From Streptococcus suis (GTDB lineage Bacteria > Bacillota > Bacilli > Lactobacillales > Streptococcaceae): a stretch of DNA of 64,000 nucleotides. The stretch spans positions 1 through 64,000 of the forward strand of contig NZ_POJH01000021.1 of NCBI RefSeq assembly GCF_002960625.1, in the 5' to 3' direction. The position numbers were made by a program, and so were the translations under genes. The notes beneath the pieces were generated by a model. It worked only from the letters and a program-made list of their open reading frames with translations. It had not been told where the DNA came from and searched no databases. Positions 1 through 9,605 of the stretch are shown one piece after another; positions within the stretch are counted from its first letter, which is position 1; each line of letters begins with the position of its first letter.

Positions 1-111
1 AGTAATTATAGCACTAACCTGAACGAAGTTCAGCGAACGTCTTTAGACGTCGCTGGAGAGAAACGGCTTATAGCCGGTGTACAAGCCACCCGTTTTCACG
101 GGTGGTTATGA
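1..111 (+). mobile_element. Right end of an IS605-type (TnpB) element with omegaRNA-like hairpins, partial
   Basis: Frame 1 is open from the window edge to a TGA at 109-111, with a tail ending in FHGWL. Three hairpins follow one another: 31-55 (CAGCG and ACGTCT arms with one bulged A), 64-76 (CGGCT/AGCCG), and 86-105 (CCACCCG/CGGGTGG), the last overlapping the stop codon. A 3' coding end that overlaps a string of stable hairpins and stops at a CGGGTGG stem is the usual look of TnpB right ends, where the omegaRNA scaffold is made. The rest of the element is outside the window, so identity is inferred; a plain terminator of an unrelated gene is the alternative. Confidence 0.45.
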
Positions 112-112
112 C

Positions 113-141
113 TTTCTGAAAAGGATGTTCTGTGGTATAAT
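113..141 (+). promoter_or_regulatory. lysA promoter
   Basis: Weak -35 TTTCTG at 113-118, 17-bp spacer, and an extended -10 TGGTATAAT ending at 141, upstream of lysA. If the IS605-type end is real, its boundary lies directly against this promoter. Confidence 0.6.
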
Positions 142-168
142 AGGAAAAATATTTGATGAGGTAGAGAG

Positions 169-1416
169 ATGACCAAGACACCATTTGTTAGTAAAGAAGT
201 TCTAGAAACCATTACGGAGCAATTTCCCACTCCCTTCCATTTGTATGATGAAAAAGGTATTCGTGAAAAGGCCCGTGCCTTGAATGCAGCATTTGCATGG
301 AACAAGGGCTTTAAGGAATATTTTGCAGTCAAAGCAACACCGACGCCAGCCATTTTGAAAATTCTTCAAGAAGAAGGCTGTGGAGTGGACTGTGCGACAG
401 ATGTAGAGGTGCTCATGAGTGAAAAAATGGGCTTCAAGGACATCATGTTCACATCAAATGATACGCAAGCCCAAGAATTTGTCTATGCTCGTAAAGTTGG
501 TGCAACAATCAACTTGGATGCCTACGAACACATTGAGTTTTTGAAAAATGTAGCCGGAATTCCAGAGACCGTCTGCCTCCGTTACAATCCAGGTGGTGTT
601 TTCTCATTGGGAACGGATATTATGGACCATCCTGAAGAGTCTAAGTTTGGCATGACCAAGGACCAGCTGATGAAGGGCTACAAGGAGTTAAAAGAACTTG
701 GTGTCAAGGAATTTGGTATCCATGCCTTTCTGGCTTCTAACACCGTTACCAATGACTATTATCCTGTTTTGGCGCGTCAGTTGTTTGAATTGGCCTTGGA
801 AATTCGTGAAGAAACAGGAGTGACCTTGGACTTCATCAACCTATCAGGTGGTATTGGTGTCAACTATCGCCCAGATCAAGAACCAAACGACATCGCTGTC
901 ATTGGTGAGGGAGTTCGCAAGGTTTATGAGGAAATTCTCACGCCAGCTGGTATGGGACATGTCAAAATTTTTACAGAATTGGGTCGCTTTATGTTGGCGC
1001 CGCATGGTCACTTGATTACCAAGGTGCTTCATCGTAAGGAAACCTATCGGACCTATGTAGGTGTAGATGCCTCAGCTGCCAACCTCATGCGTCCAGCCTT
1101 CTACGGCGCTTATCACCATATCACTAACATCACTCGACCAGACGCTCCGATTGAAGTAGTGGATGTAGCAGGCTCTTTATGTGAAAACAACGACAAGTTT
1201 GCGGTTAATCGGGAATTGCCACGGGCAGAAGTAGGAGATACCTTGGTCATCCATGACAGTGGTGCCCATGGCTTCTCTATGGGCTACAACTATAACGGTC
1301 GTTTGCGTTCCTCGGAAATTCTTTTACAGGAAGATGGCACAGCTCGTATGATTCGCCGTGCTGAAACTCCTGAGGATTATTTCGCAACCATTTATGGTTT
1401 TGAATTTGACAGGTAA
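169..1416 (+). CDS. lysA: Diaminopimelate decarboxylase
   Basis: Fold-type III PLP decarboxylase of 415 residues, the usual length, converting meso-diaminopimelate to L-lysine in the cytoplasm. The PLP lysine is K55 in YFAVKATPTP. A glycine-rich phosphate-binding segment (SGGIG), the E-L-G-R segment near residue 280 and the late C-E-N segment that supplies the active-site cysteine are all present. A gaggtagagag ribosome site precedes the ATG. The gene is monocistronic, with its own extended -10 promoter, and yneF follows with a separate promoter. Arginine decarboxylases of the same fold are larger, so LysA is the best call. Confidence 0.93.
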   Translation: MTKTPFVSKEVLETITEQFPTPFHLYDEKGIREKARALNAAFAWNKGFKEYFAVKATPTPAILKILQEEGCGVDCATDVEVLMSEKMGFKDIMFTSNDTQAQEFVYARKVGATINLDAYEHIEFLKNVAGIPETVCLRYNPGGVFSLGTDIMDHPEESKFGMTKDQLMKGYKELKELGVKEFGIHAFLASNTVTNDYYPVLARQLFELALEIREETGVTLDFINLSGGIGVNYRPDQEPNDIAVIGEGVRKVYEEILTPAGMGHVKIFTELGRFMLAPHGHLITKVLHRKETYRTYVGVDASAANLMRPAFYGAYHHITNITRPDAPIEVVDVAGSLCENNDKFAVNRELPRAEVGDTLVIHDSGAHGFSMGYNYNGRLRSSEILLQEDGTARMIRRAETPEDYFATIYGFEFDR

Positions 1417-1419
1417 GTC

Positions 1420-1448
1420 TTGGAAAAGCTTGGGGAATTTGGTATAAT
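1420..1448 (+). promoter_or_regulatory. yneF promoter
   Basis: TTGGAA (1420-1425), 17-bp spacer, TATAAT (1443-1448) with an upstream TG that makes it an extended -10. It begins just after the lysA stop. Confidence 0.7.
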
Positions 1449-1515
1449 AGTGTCAGTATGAGATTGCGCGATGCAATACCAGATGAATTATTTTTTAGAA
1501 AATCAGGAGATTGAT

Positions 1516-1758
1516 ATGCAATTAGGTATCGGTTTAGTAATTGTTTTGGTGCTTGTGGCACTTGCAGGTGGTGTAGCCTTGGGGATTTACTTGTCACGCA
1601 AACAAGTGGAAAACTACATTGCTGACAAGCCAGTTTTGGATGAAAATGCCTTGCGCTTGATGATGAGCCAAATGGGTCAAAAACCAAGCGAAGCAAAAGT
1701 ACAACAAGTACTTCGCCAAATCAAGAGCCAGCAAAAAGCAGCAAGCAAGAAAAAATAA
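1516..1758 (+). CDS. yneF: UPF0154 (YneF) small membrane protein
   Basis: An 80-residue protein with one N-terminal membrane helix (about residues 3-25) and a basic, Lys/Gln-rich cytoplasmic tail. The motif [16 protein letters not shown] is the conserved core of the UPF0154/YneF family of Firmicutes, whose function is unknown. The start at 1516 was chosen over an upstream in-frame ATG because AGGAGA lies five bases before it and because it gives the family length. An intrinsic terminator follows directly, so it is probably transcribed alone. Confidence 0.88.
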   Translation: MQLGIGLVIVLVLVALAGGVALGIYLSRKQVENYIADKPVLDENALRLMMSQMGQKPSEAKVQQVLRQIKSQQKAASKKK

Positions 1759-1765
1759 GTGACAT

Positions 1766-1799
1766 GGGACTGGGATATTCTTTCCCATTCCCTTTTTTT
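1766..1799 (+). terminator. Terminator after yneF
   Basis: Ten-base stem GGGACTGGGA/TCCCATTCCC (1766-1775, 1783-1792) with a 7-nt loop, followed by seven T. Confidence 0.9.
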
Positions 1800-1845
1800 G
1801 AGTAAGAAAGAAAGGTTAGTCAGACTTCTGGCTATTCTGAGCAGT

Positions 1846-2640
1846 ATGGATAATAGACCTATAGGATTTTTAGATTCAGGTGTGGGTGGTTTGACGGTTG
1901 TGCGTGAACTCATGCGTCAATTACCCCATGAAGAAATCGTTTATATAGGAGATTCTGCACGAGCTCCTTACGGTCCTAGACCAGCTGAACAAATCAGAGA
2001 ATATACTTGGGAATTGGTGCGTTTCTTATTGACAAAAAATGTCAAAATGATTGTCCTTGCCTGTAATACAGCTACAGCAATTGTCTTGGACGAAATCAAA
2101 GAATCTCTAGATATTCCTGTTTTGGGAGTTATCTTGCCAGGTGCCTCCGCAGCCATCAAGGCGACAAGGAATGGGAAGATTGGGGTTTTAGGAACCGCTA
2201 TGACCATCCAATCGGATATTTATAGGCAAAAGATACAGGCTCTCTCTCCTGGGATACAGGTAGAAAGCTTGGCTTGTCCTAAGTTTGTCCCTTTGGTAGA
2301 GTCCAATGGACATCAATCTAGTTTGGCAAAGAAAGTTGTCTATGATAGTCTGCGTCCCTTGGTCGGTCAGGTAGATACGCTGGTTTTGGGCTGTACCCAT
2401 TATCCACTTCTCCGTCCCATCATTCAAAATGCCATGGGCAAGGATGTCAAGTTGATTGACAGTGGAGCAGAGTGCGCACGGGATATTTCGGTCTTGTTGA
2501 ATTATTTCGAAATCAACCGTAGCCGTACAGAAAAGGATGTTCAGCACCGTTTTTACACAACAGCTAGTCCAGCAGCTTTCAAGGAAATTGCTGAAAGCTG
2601 GATGGGCATTGATATTCATGTGGAGCATGTAGAACTATGA
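1846..2640 (+). CDS. murI: Glutamate racemase
   Basis: A 264-residue racemase that supplies D-glutamate for peptidoglycan. Both catalytic cysteines are visible in family motifs: ACNTATA in the N-terminal half and GCTHYP in the C-terminal half. The N-terminal [13 protein letters not shown] and [11 protein letters not shown] are also diagnostic. The start at 1846 (MDNRPIGF) gives the family length; the open frame extends 29 codons upstream through the yneF terminator, which cannot be coding. No clear ribosome site or promoter is visible in the short gap. The stop overlaps rdgB by 4 bp, which starts the run of overlapping genes that ends at yidD. Confidence 0.92.
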   Translation: MDNRPIGFLDSGVGGLTVVRELMRQLPHEEIVYIGDSARAPYGPRPAEQIREYTWELVRFLLTKNVKMIVLACNTATAIVLDEIKESLDIPVLGVILPGASAAIKATRNGKIGVLGTAMTIQSDIYRQKIQALSPGIQVESLACPKFVPLVESNGHQSSLAKKVVYDSLRPLVGQVDTLVLGCTHYPLLRPIIQNAMGKDVKLIDSGAECARDISVLLNYFEINRSRTEKDVQHRFYTTASPAAFKEIAESWMGIDIHVEHVEL

Positions 2641-3647
2641 CAGACAAGATTTACGAATATAGAGATGAGCAGAACTGGTTTATCGGAAAGGCTAGCTTTG
2701 CCAACCTATTTAGTTCCTTTGGAGAAACTGGCCGAGAACAAGAAATTTACCAGATTGGTCAATTATTTGACAAACTGATTGCTGGTAACTATGAAGATGA
2801 GAATTTCAACCAGTGTGTCAATATTGAGGTGATTAAACTTCAGTCTGACTTTGCCCTCTTCCAGTTTGCCTGTGGTGTTTTGAATGAGTTAAATAATAGA
2901 CAGTTCAAGGCCCTCCAACACCAAGGTGCTATTCTGGTAACAGAAGCTGACAAATTGCTCTTGATTCATTTGCCAAAAGATGGAGTAGTTATGTCCGATT
3001 TCTTCGGTCAAGACAAGGGATTGGCAAGCGTGGGAGATACCATCTTGATTGCCACTAAAAATGAAGGTAAGACCAAGGAATTCCGTAAGTTTTTTGAGCG
3101 CTTTGGCTACCAAGTTGAGAACCTCAACAACTACCCTGACCTGCCAGATGTGGCTGAAACTGGGATGACCTTTGAGGAAAACGCACGGCTTAAGGCTGAA
3201 ACCATAGCAGAGCTGACAGGCAAGATGGTCTTGGCAGATGATTCAGGCTTGAAGGTTGATGCACTTGGCGGACTGCCAGGGGTCTGGTCTGCACGTTTTT
3301 CAGGTCCAGATGCCACAGATGAGCTCAATAATGCCAAGCTCTTGCATGAGTTAGCTATGGTTTTCGACTTGAAAAATCGTTCTGCTCAGTTCCACTGTAC
3401 CCTAGTCATGGCGGCTCCAAATCGTGATAGTTTGGTTGTCGAAGCTGACTGGGAAGGTTTTATCGGTATGGAACTCCGTGGGGAAAATGGATTTGGCTAT
3501 GACCCGCTCTTCCTCGTCGGTGAAACAGGCAAGACCTCGGCAGAGTTGACCTTAGAAGAAAAAAATCAGATTTCCCACCGTGCACAAGCACTAGAAAAAT
3601 TAGTGGAGGCATTTCCAGTATGGCAGGAGCAAGCAAAACAATCCTAG
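2637..3647 (+). CDS. rdgB: Non-canonical purine NTP pyrophosphatase with N-terminal extension
   Basis: The C-terminal ~200 residues form a complete ITPase/Ham1 domain that removes dITP and XTP from the nucleotide pool: [10 protein letters not shown] starts the core near residue 136, followed by [23 protein letters not shown] and a C-terminal ISHRAQAL. The first ~130 residues are an extra domain without a motif I recognise. Streptococcal members are known to be longer than the ~200-residue Bacillus and E. coli enzymes, so this is not an artefact. It overlaps murI by 4 bp and the next gene by 28 bp, so it is translated as part of one mRNA. Confidence 0.9.
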   Translation: MTDKIYEYRDEQNWFIGKASFANLFSSFGETGREQEIYQIGQLFDKLIAGNYEDENFNQCVNIEVIKLQSDFALFQFACGVLNELNNRQFKALQHQGAILVTEADKLLLIHLPKDGVVMSDFFGQDKGLASVGDTILIATKNEGKTKEFRKFFERFGYQVENLNNYPDLPDVAETGMTFEENARLKAETIAELTGKMVLADDSGLKVDALGGLPGVWSARFSGPDATDELNNAKLLHELAMVFDLKNRSAQFHCTLVMAAPNRDSLVVEADWEGFIGMELRGENGFGYDPLFLVGETGKTSAELTLEEKNQISHRAQALEKLVEAFPVWQEQAKQS

Positions 3648-4147
3648 TCATGAGCGACTCTCATGGGGACAGACAGATTGTAGAAGAGATTAAAAACCAC
3701 TATCTTGGCAAGGTCCATGCTATTTTCCACAATGGTGATTCGGAGCTAGACAGTCAAGATAGTCTTTGGGATGGCATCCAAGTGGTCAATGGCAACTGCG
3801 ACTATTTTGGCGGTTATCCAGATCAGCTCATTACTCAATTGGGTGATGTGACCATTGCCCAAACCCATGGACACCTCTATGGCATTAACTATGGTTGGCA
3901 ACGCTTGGATTATTGGGCACAGGAAGTGGATGCGGATATTTGTTTGTACGGGCATTTGCATGTACCTGATGCGGAAGTGCGTGGCAAGACCCTCTTTCTT
4001 AATCCTGGTTCAGTCAGTCAACCTCGTGGCTTGGTCAGAGAGTGCCTCTATGCCCTTGTGACCATCACTGAAGACCATTTCCATGTGGACTACTACAACC
4101 GTCAGCACCAACTTTACCCAGCATTGACAAAGGATATTTCAAGATGA
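3620..4147 (+). CDS. YfcE/MJ0936-type metallophosphodiesterase
   Basis: A 175-residue calcineurin-like phosphoesterase with the metal ligands in order: SDSHGD (residues ~12-17), HNGDSE, GNCDY, THGHLYG and YGHLHVPD. Members hydrolyse phosphodiesters in vitro; the physiological substrate is unclear. The ATG at 3620 lies inside rdgB. An internal ATG at 3650 would also keep the first metal motif but would delete the opening beta strand, so 3620 is preferred. The next gene overlaps by 4 bp. Confidence 0.88.
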   Translation: MAGASKTILVMSDSHGDRQIVEEIKNHYLGKVHAIFHNGDSELDSQDSLWDGIQVVNGNCDYFGGYPDQLITQLGDVTIAQTHGHLYGINYGWQRLDYWAQEVDADICLYGHLHVPDAEVRGKTLFLNPGSVSQPRGLVRECLYALVTITEDHFHVDYYNRQHQLYPALTKDISR

Positions 4148-4602
4148 TTGCACGAGAATTTGAAGCCTTTTTGTTGGACCAAGAAGAAACCTTCTTGACA
4201 CCAGCGGATAAATTGGCTGTTATTATCGATACCCATAATATTGATCATGCTAAATTGTTGCTCAGTCACATGACCTATTCTCGTGTGCCTGTGGTAACAG
4301 AAGACGGGCGATTCTTTGGAACCATTGGCTTGACGGAAATCATTCAATACCAGGCTGAGCATGAGTTGTCAGACGATGAATTGAACACGGATATTTCCCT
4401 GATTGCAAAGACGGATGTAGAAACGGTAGGTCTGGATTACGATTTGACAGAGGTCATGCGCAAGCTAGTTGATCAGTCCTTCCTACCAGTTCTTGGAGAA
4501 AACAGGGAATTCCTTGGGATTATTACCCGTAAATCCATTCTGAAAGCCATCAATGCGCTTTTGCATAATTTTCCCTTGGCATCAAAAGAAGGCAAGAAAT
4601 GA
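4144..4602 (+). CDS. cbpB: CBS-pair protein, probable c-di-AMP-binding CbpB/DarB
   Basis: A 152-residue protein made almost wholly of two CBS domains (about residues 15-70 and 80-140) with motifs such as YSRVPVV and FLPVLGENREFLGIITRKS. Stand-alone CBS pairs of this size are CbpB/DarB (YkuL), which bind c-di-AMP and in Bacillus control the (p)ppGpp synthetase Rel. The family assignment comes from architecture and length; c-di-AMP binding is not shown by the sequence. It overlaps both neighbours by 4 bp. Confidence 0.82.
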   Translation: MIAREFEAFLLDQEETFLTPADKLAVIIDTHNIDHAKLLLSHMTYSRVPVVTEDGRFFGTIGLTEIIQYQAEHELSDDELNTDISLIAKTDVETVGLDYDLTEVMRKLVDQSFLPVLGENREFLGIITRKSILKAINALLHNFPLASKEGKK

Positions 4603-5330
4603 AGCAGGCTATAGGAGAGTTTATCCAGACTAAAAAGGTCAGTGTCAACAGTCAAAAATCCTATACTTATGATCTACAGCAATTTGTGGAGTTGACCAAG
4701 GGCGACATAGATCAGCAGTCCCTCTTGCTCTATCAGCAGTCCCTGCTAGACTTGAAACCTGCTGCTCAGAAAAGAAAGCTATCGGCGGTCAATCAATTTC
4801 TCTTCTTTCTTTATGAAAGAGGTCACTTGGACAGGTTTTACAAGCTACAGGCTATGGCAGGACCGACTCGTGTCAAAAAGAAGTTGGAAAGTGAAGACCT
4901 GTCTTTACTCTTTCAAGAAAGTCCTTGGCTAGAAGGTCAGCTTATCGCACTTTTGATAGCATATTTAGGCTTGACGCCAAGTGAAATAGCAGAGCTGACC
5001 AGCCAGCAGATCAATTTGGATTTTCAAGTCTTGACAGTAGAGAAAGGTGTGACCAAGCGTGTTCTGTCCATTCCCAAGGAATTAGTTGGCTATCTTGAAG
5101 GGCATCTGACAGGGTACTATGTCTTTGACAAGAAAGGCCAGACCTACTCTCGCCAATGGTTTTTCAATCGCTTGACCGAATTTGTTCAGTCCATTGGGAA
5201 GTCGGATTGGACCGCTCAAAAATTGCGAGAGCAGTACATTCTAGCTCAAATCAGAGAAGGAAAATCCCTTGACCAGATCGCCAAGCAGTTGGGACTGAAA
5301 ACAAGCATGAGTTTGGAAAAATTTAGATAA
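4599..5330 (+). CDS. XerD-like protein lacking recombinase catalytic residues
   Basis: A 243-residue protein with a SAM-like N-terminal domain ([14 protein letters not shown]) and a tyrosine-recombinase fold. The catalytic set is degraded: the first Arg of the usual TGLR-SE segment is Thr (LGLTPSE), the LGH histidine is Leu (QLGLK), and the nucleophile position near the C-terminus appears as Phe (SLEKFR). Streptococci carry such an inactive XerD-like gene beside scpAB, separate from the true XerS. It is therefore not evidence for a mobile element. The stop overlaps the scpA start by one base, which suggests co-translation with the condensin genes. Confidence 0.88.
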   Translation: MKQAIGEFIQTKKVSVNSQKSYTYDLQQFVELTKGDIDQQSLLLYQQSLLDLKPAAQKRKLSAVNQFLFFLYERGHLDRFYKLQAMAGPTRVKKKLESEDLSLLFQESPWLEGQLIALLIAYLGLTPSEIAELTSQQINLDFQVLTVEKGVTKRVLSIPKELVGYLEGHLTGYYVFDKKGQTYSRQWFFNRLTEFVQSIGKSDWTAQKLREQYILAQIREGKSLDQIAKQLGLKTSMSLEKFR

Positions 5331-6049
5331 TGGATATAAAATTAAAAGATTTTGAAGGACCCTTGGATCTCTTACTGCATCTGGTGTCCAAGTACCAAAT
5401 GGATATTTACGAGGTTCCAATTACAGAGGTCATTGAACAATACCTGGCCTATATTGCGACCTTGCAGGCCATGCGCTTGGAGGTGGCGGGAGAGTATATG
5501 GTCATGGCCAGTCAATTGATGGTCATTAAAAGCCGGAGGCTCTTGCCAAAAGTCGTTGAACAGACAGATCCCGAGGACGACCCAGAAATGGATCTCCTGG
5601 ATCAATTGGAAGAATACCGCAAGTTCAAGCTACTCAGCGAAAAACTGGGAGAGCAACATGATGAAAGGGCCAATTATTTTTCAAAACCCAAGCTGGACTT
5701 GATTTATGAGGATGTCCAGCTGGCCAAAGATAAGACTGTCATTGATATTTTCCTTGCCTTTTCTAAGGTTATAGCTGAAAAACAGGCCAGTCTCCGTCAG
5801 TCCCACGCAACTATTGCTCGGGATGAGTATAAGATCGAAGACATGATGGACCTTGTCCGTAGTCGTTTTGAGGCTAACCCTCGTATTGAACTGCGTCAGC
5901 TTTTTCAGGAGAGCCAGGACATCAATGAAGTGATTACCATTTTTCTTGCCACCTTGGAGTTGGTCAAGGTTCATGAGATTATCTTGGAACAAAAGGAAAC
6001 CTTTGGAGATATTTATCTAGTAAGGAGTGAAGATGAATCGCTTAGCTGA
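5330..6049 (+). CDS. scpA: Segregation and condensation protein A
   Basis: A 239-residue kleisin that bridges the SMC heads and binds ScpB dimers in chromosome segregation. The N-terminal signature [12 protein letters not shown] is textbook ScpA, followed by the helical SMC-binding region, an acidic linker ([19 protein letters not shown]) and a C-terminal winged helix ending with the segment ATLELVKV. It starts in the stop codon of the XerD-like gene and overlaps scpB. Confidence 0.95.
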   Translation: MDIKLKDFEGPLDLLLHLVSKYQMDIYEVPITEVIEQYLAYIATLQAMRLEVAGEYMVMASQLMVIKSRRLLPKVVEQTDPEDDPEMDLLDQLEEYRKFKLLSEKLGEQHDERANYFSKPKLDLIYEDVQLAKDKTVIDIFLAFSKVIAEKQASLRQSHATIARDEYKIEDMMDLVRSRFEANPRIELRQLFQESQDINEVITIFLATLELVKVHEIILEQKETFGDIYLVRSEDESLS

Positions 6050-6602
6050 AATCGAAGTCCTGCTTTTTGTGGCAGGTGAGGATGGCTTGAGTTTGCGCAA
6101 TTTGGCTGAAATGTTGGAATTGCAACCCACAGCTGTCAGCCAGCAATTAGAGAAACTCAGTGAAAAATACATGGCCGACCAGGTATCAGGATTGGCTCTC
6201 TTAGAATCTTCCAACCGCTACAAGTTGGTGACGAAAAAGGAGTATGCCGACTTGTTGCGGATTTATGCTAAAACCCCCATCAACCAGACCATGTCACGAG
6301 CCCTTTTAGAAACCTTGTCAATCGTAGCCTACAAGCAACCAATCACACGGATTGAAGTCGATGATATTCGCGGAGTTAATTCCAGCGGAGCCATCAGTAA
6401 ATTGCAGGCTTTTGACCTCATTCGTGAGAATGGGAAGAAAGAGGTACTTGGCAGGCCCAATCTCTATGTGACAACGGATTATTTTCTGGATTACATGGGG
6501 ATTAACAGTCTAGAAGAATTGCCTGATGTATCAGAACTTGACTTGGTGGAGCAAGAAACCGAGCTATTCCTAGAAAGAAATGAGTTAGAAGATGAGAATT
6601 AA
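6033..6602 (+). CDS. scpB: Segregation and condensation protein B
   Basis: A 189-residue protein with two winged-helix domains, partner of ScpA in the SMC complex. Typical motifs: [11 protein letters not shown], the segment [19 protein letters not shown], and [10 protein letters not shown]. The start is placed at ATG 6033, five bases after AAGGAG (6022-6027), rather than at the GTG at 6027 that is part of the ribosome site. It overlaps scpA by 17 bp and rluB by 11 bp. Confidence 0.94.
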   Translation: MNRLAEIEVLLFVAGEDGLSLRNLAEMLELQPTAVSQQLEKLSEKYMADQVSGLALLESSNRYKLVTKKEYADLLRIYAKTPINQTMSRALLETLSIVAYKQPITRIEVDDIRGVNSSGAISKLQAFDLIRENGKKEVLGRPNLYVTTDYFLDYMGINSLEELPDVSELDLVEQETELFLERNELEDEN

Positions 6603-7326
6603 CAAATACATTGCCCACGCTGGTGTAGCCAGTCGTCGTAAGGCAGAAGAATTGATTAAGCAAGGTCGTGTTACCGTCAATGGTCAAGTGGTTCGTGAAT
6701 TGGCAACGACCATTAAATCTGGAGATATTGTAGAAGTAGAAGGGCAACCAATCTACAATGAAGAGAAGGTTTACTACCTCCTCAATAAACCACATGGAGT
6801 TATTTCCAGTGTGTCAGATGACAAGGGTAGAAAGACAGTTGTGGACTTGTTGCCGACCGTCAAAGAACGGATTTATCCTGTTGGTCGTTTGGACTGGGAT
6901 ACGTCAGGGGTCTTGATTTTGACCAATGATGGTGATTTTACGGATGAGATGATTCACCCTCGAAATGAGATTGACAAGGTCTATTTGGCGCGTGTCAAAG
7001 GAGTTGCCAATAAGGAAGTACTCCGGCCCTTGACCCGAGGTGTCGTCATTGATGGCAAGAAAACCAAGCCAGCTGTTTATGAGATCATCAAGGTTGACCC
7101 TGTTAAAAATCGCTCTGTGGTCGAGTTGACCATTCATGAAGGGCGTAATCATCAGGTTAAGAAGATGTTTGAAGCGGTTGGTTTGCAGGTGGACAAACTT
7201 TCTCGTACCCGCTTTGGGAATTTGGAGCTGACTGGTTTGCGTCCAGGAGAATACCGCAAACTTAATAAGAAAGACATCAGCAAACTGCATACGCTAGCAG
7301 TTACAAAACCGGTGAAGAAAAAATGA
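6592..7326 (+). CDS. rluB: 23S rRNA pseudouridine synthase
   Basis: A 244-residue RluB-type enzyme. An S4 RNA-binding domain (residues 1-60, [15 protein letters not shown]) precedes the catalytic domain with [17 protein letters not shown], where D101 is the catalytic aspartate, and the later motif [10 protein letters not shown]. By homology it makes a pseudouridine near position 2605 of 23S rRNA. It overlaps scpB by 11 bp and yidD by 4 bp, and scpAB-rluB order is conserved in Firmicutes. Confidence 0.92.
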   Translation: MRINKYIAHAGVASRRKAEELIKQGRVTVNGQVVRELATTIKSGDIVEVEGQPIYNEEKVYYLLNKPHGVISSVSDDKGRKTVVDLLPTVKERIYPVGRLDWDTSGVLILTNDGDFTDEMIHPRNEIDKVYLARVKGVANKEVLRPLTRGVVIDGKKTKPAVYEIIKVDPVKNRSVVELTIHEGRNHQVKKMFEAVGLQVDKLSRTRFGNLELTGLRPGEYRKLNKKDISKLHTLAVTKPVKKK

Positions 7327-7562
7327 CCAAGCTCCTTATCGGCTTAGTCAGGTTTTACCAGAAATATATTTCTCCCCTATTTCCGCCCTCCTGTCGCTAC
7401 CGGCCCACTTGTTCGGCTTATATGATCGAGGCCTTACAAAAACATGGTCTCAAGGGCTTTTTGATGGGCTTGGCTCGCATTGGGCGTTGTCATCCCTTTG
7501 TGGAGGGTGGAGAAGACCCTGTTCCAGACAGGTTTAGTTTGAAACGAAACAAACAGAAGTAG
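7323..7562 (+). CDS. yidD: Membrane protein insertion efficiency factor
   Basis: A 79-residue YidD protein, peripheral at the membrane, which helps YidC-dependent insertion. Family core: [25 protein letters not shown] and ARIGRCHPF, with conserved cysteines. It is the last gene of the overlapping run that begins at murI; an intrinsic terminator overlaps its stop codon. Confidence 0.93.
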   Translation: MTKLLIGLVRFYQKYISPLFPPSCRYRPTCSAYMIEALQKHGLKGFLMGLARIGRCHPFVEGGEDPVPDRFSLKRNKQK

Positions 7563-7582
7563 GGCAACCTACTTTTTCTTTT
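7557..7582 (+). terminator. Terminator at the end of yidD
   Basis: Stem AAGTAGG/CCTACTT closed by a GCAA tetraloop (7564-7567), followed by a TTTTCTTTT run. The stop codon of yidD lies in the stem. Confidence 0.88.
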
Positions 7583-7684
7583 GAATATTTATACAAAATC
7601 AATTGAAGTTTGTTTTATAACTATCAATTTTTAAAACTATTCAAGCAAAAAGATAAGAAATAACGAATATTTTTGTAAAATTTG

Positions 7685-7714
7685 TTGCATAATTATTCTT
7701 AGTTGTGTTATACT
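7685..7714 (+). promoter_or_regulatory. Promoter of the oligopeptide-binding lipoprotein gene
   Basis: TTGCAT (7685-7690), 18-bp spacer, TATACT (7709-7714) preceded by TG (extended -10). The AT-rich stretch 7580-7680 upstream shows no gene. Confidence 0.75.
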
Positions 7715-7739
7715 ATAAAAAAATAAAAGGAGTTAGAAT

Positions 7740-9515
7740 ATGAAAAAAATGAAGAAGTTTGCTCTTGCAGGGGTTAGCTTGCTTTCCCTAGCAATCTTAG
7801 CAGCTTGTCAAAGTAAAGAAAGCACGAGCTCAATTGATTTATCTTTTGAGTCTGAAGTGACCCATGAGGGTCAGGCAATTAGTGGCGGGCAGTTTAAGTA
7901 TGCCTTAGTTGCTTCTGCACCATCCACAGGTATTTTGTTAGATGAGCTTGCTCAGACGGGGGTGGATGCTCCGTTTGCCTCTATGGTTGACATTTCTATG
8001 TTTGGCTATAATGCAGACCGTAAATTGGATGATTCAGGACTTGCCAAGGCTGAATTCGATGTGGATGCCAAGACTGTCACTGTTAGTTTGACAGGCAAGG
8101 ATTACAAGTGGTCAGATGGTCAGCCATTTACTATCGATGACTATATTTTTACTATTGAACAATTGGCTAGTCCTGATTATACTGGCGTCCGTGCTGATAC
8201 AACCTACACCAATATCGTTGGCTTTGAAGAATTCCAAGCAGGGACAGCCAGCGAGATTTCCGGTGTGAAGAAAGTAGATGACTACACAATTGTACTGACT
8301 GTCAAAGAGATGTCGCCTTCTATGATGTATGCAGGTGGTGGAGTTCCTGAATTGGTTATGCCCAAGCATATTTTCAAGGATATTGCGGTCAAAGATTGGG
8401 AATCAAGTGAATATGCTCGTACTGCCAAAGTTGTTGGGATGGGACCTTACAAGGTCAAGGAAATTGTCAGCGGCGAATCAGTTACCTATGTACCAAATGA
8501 ATATTACTTCAAAGGCAAAGTCAAGCTAGACAGTTACAAGATTGATATCGTTTCACCAGACACCATTGTTTCTGAGATGAAAGCCGGAAACTATGACTTG
8601 GCTGAAATGCCAACCGACCAATACGAAGCCTACAAAGACCTTACAAATATTACCTTGCTAGGTAGCTTAGAAGGTATCTACAACTATATCGGCTTCAATC
8701 TTGGTAAATATGATGAAGCAAGTGGTAAGAACGTGACCAATCCAGATGCCAAGATGAACAATGCCAAATTGCGTCAGGCTATGGGCTATGCCTTGGATAA
8801 TGCTGCTATCGGCGAAAAATTATACAATGGCTTGTATCACCCAACCAACTCACTCATCATTTCCTTCTTTGGCGATGTACATGATGCTGATTTAGCAGGT
8901 TATAGCTATGACCCTGAAAAAGCTAAACAATTGCTAGATGAAGCTGGTTACAAGGATGTCGACGGTGATGGAATCCGTGAAGATGCCAATGGCAAACCAC
9001 TGAAGATCAGTGTTGCTGCTCAGAAATCAACTGAAACGCAGGAAACCATGGTGCAACAATACCTGACCTGGTGGAAGGAAATTGGTCTGAATGTGGAGCT
9101 TTACACTGGAAGAACCATCGAATACAACACCTTCTATGAATCCATTGCGGCCAATGACGAGGGAATTGATGTTTACCTCGCAGCTTGGATTGCTGGTCTT
9201 GATCCAGATCCAACTTCTTTGTGGGGACCTGAAGCTATGTACAACTATACTCGATTTGTTTCTGATGAGAATACAGCTCTCTTAAACAAGATTGCTTCTG
9301 CAGAATCATTTGATGAAGCGAAGAACATTGCGAATTACAAGGCCTGGCAAGAACATGCCTTTGAGCAAGCATTTGCTATTCCAACCCTCGAACGTGAAAG
9401 TATTACTGCCGTAAACAAACGGGTTAAATACTATGACGTTTTCATCGGTTCGGACAGCAAGTCAAGTCCTGAAAAGATTGAATTGACAGCTGAAAAAGGT
9501 GTTGCTGCAAAATAA
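7740..9515 (+). CDS. Oligopeptide ABC transporter substrate-binding lipoprotein (OppA/AppA family)
   Basis: A 591-residue family 5 solute-binding protein. A lipoprotein signal peptide ends in the lipobox LAAC (Cys at about residue 23). Inside are the family features KVDDYTIVLTVKE, the motif NAKLRQAMGYALDN, and DVDGDGIREDANGKPL, common in this family. It captures extracellular peptides for an Opp-type permease, but no permease or ATPase gene is beside it, so it is an orphan receptor that would have to use a transporter encoded elsewhere. It has its own promoter and terminator. The peptide specificity cannot be read from the sequence. Confidence 0.9.
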   Translation: MKKMKKFALAGVSLLSLAILAACQSKESTSSIDLSFESEVTHEGQAISGGQFKYALVASAPSTGILLDELAQTGVDAPFASMVDISMFGYNADRKLDDSGLAKAEFDVDAKTVTVSLTGKDYKWSDGQPFTIDDYIFTIEQLASPDYTGVRADTTYTNIVGFEEFQAGTASEISGVKKVDDYTIVLTVKEMSPSMMYAGGGVPELVMPKHIFKDIAVKDWESSEYARTAKVVGMGPYKVKEIVSGESVTYVPNEYYFKGKVKLDSYKIDIVSPDTIVSEMKAGNYDLAEMPTDQYEAYKDLTNITLLGSLEGIYNYIGFNLGKYDEASGKNVTNPDAKMNNAKLRQAMGYALDNAAIGEKLYNGLYHPTNSLIISFFGDVHDADLAGYSYDPEKAKQLLDEAGYKDVDGDGIREDANGKPLKISVAAQKSTETQETMVQQYLTWWKEIGLNVELYTGRTIEYNTFYESIAANDEGIDVYLAAWIAGLDPDPTSLWGPEAMYNYTRFVSDENTALLNKIASAESFDEAKNIANYKAWQEHAFEQAFAIPTLERESITAVNKRVKYYDVFIGSDSKSSPEKIELTAEKGVAAK

Positions 9516-9523
9516 TTCTATGA

Positions 9524-9549
9524 CAGAGTCCAAGTGGGCTCTGTTTTTT
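9524..9549 (+). terminator. Terminator after the peptide-binding lipoprotein gene
   Basis: CAGAGTCC/GGGCTCTG stem (one G-T pair), AAGT loop, then six T. Confidence 0.9.
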
Positions 9550-9570
9550 GAAAAAAATAAATCAAAACTC

Positions 9571-9599
9571 TTGATTTTCAGCCTTTTTTAAGCTACAAT
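9571..9599 (+). promoter_or_regulatory. trmL promoter
   Basis: TTGATT (9571-9576), 17-bp spacer, TACAAT (9594-9599). The predicted transcript start near 9606 leaves a leader of about 145 nt. Confidence 0.75.
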
Positions 9600-9605
9600 A
9601 GAAAC

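Noticed and set aside
4599..5330. Integrase of a mobile element
   Set aside because: The tyrosine-recombinase fold is there, but the catalytic residues are lost and the gene is embedded in the scpAB operon as in other streptococci.
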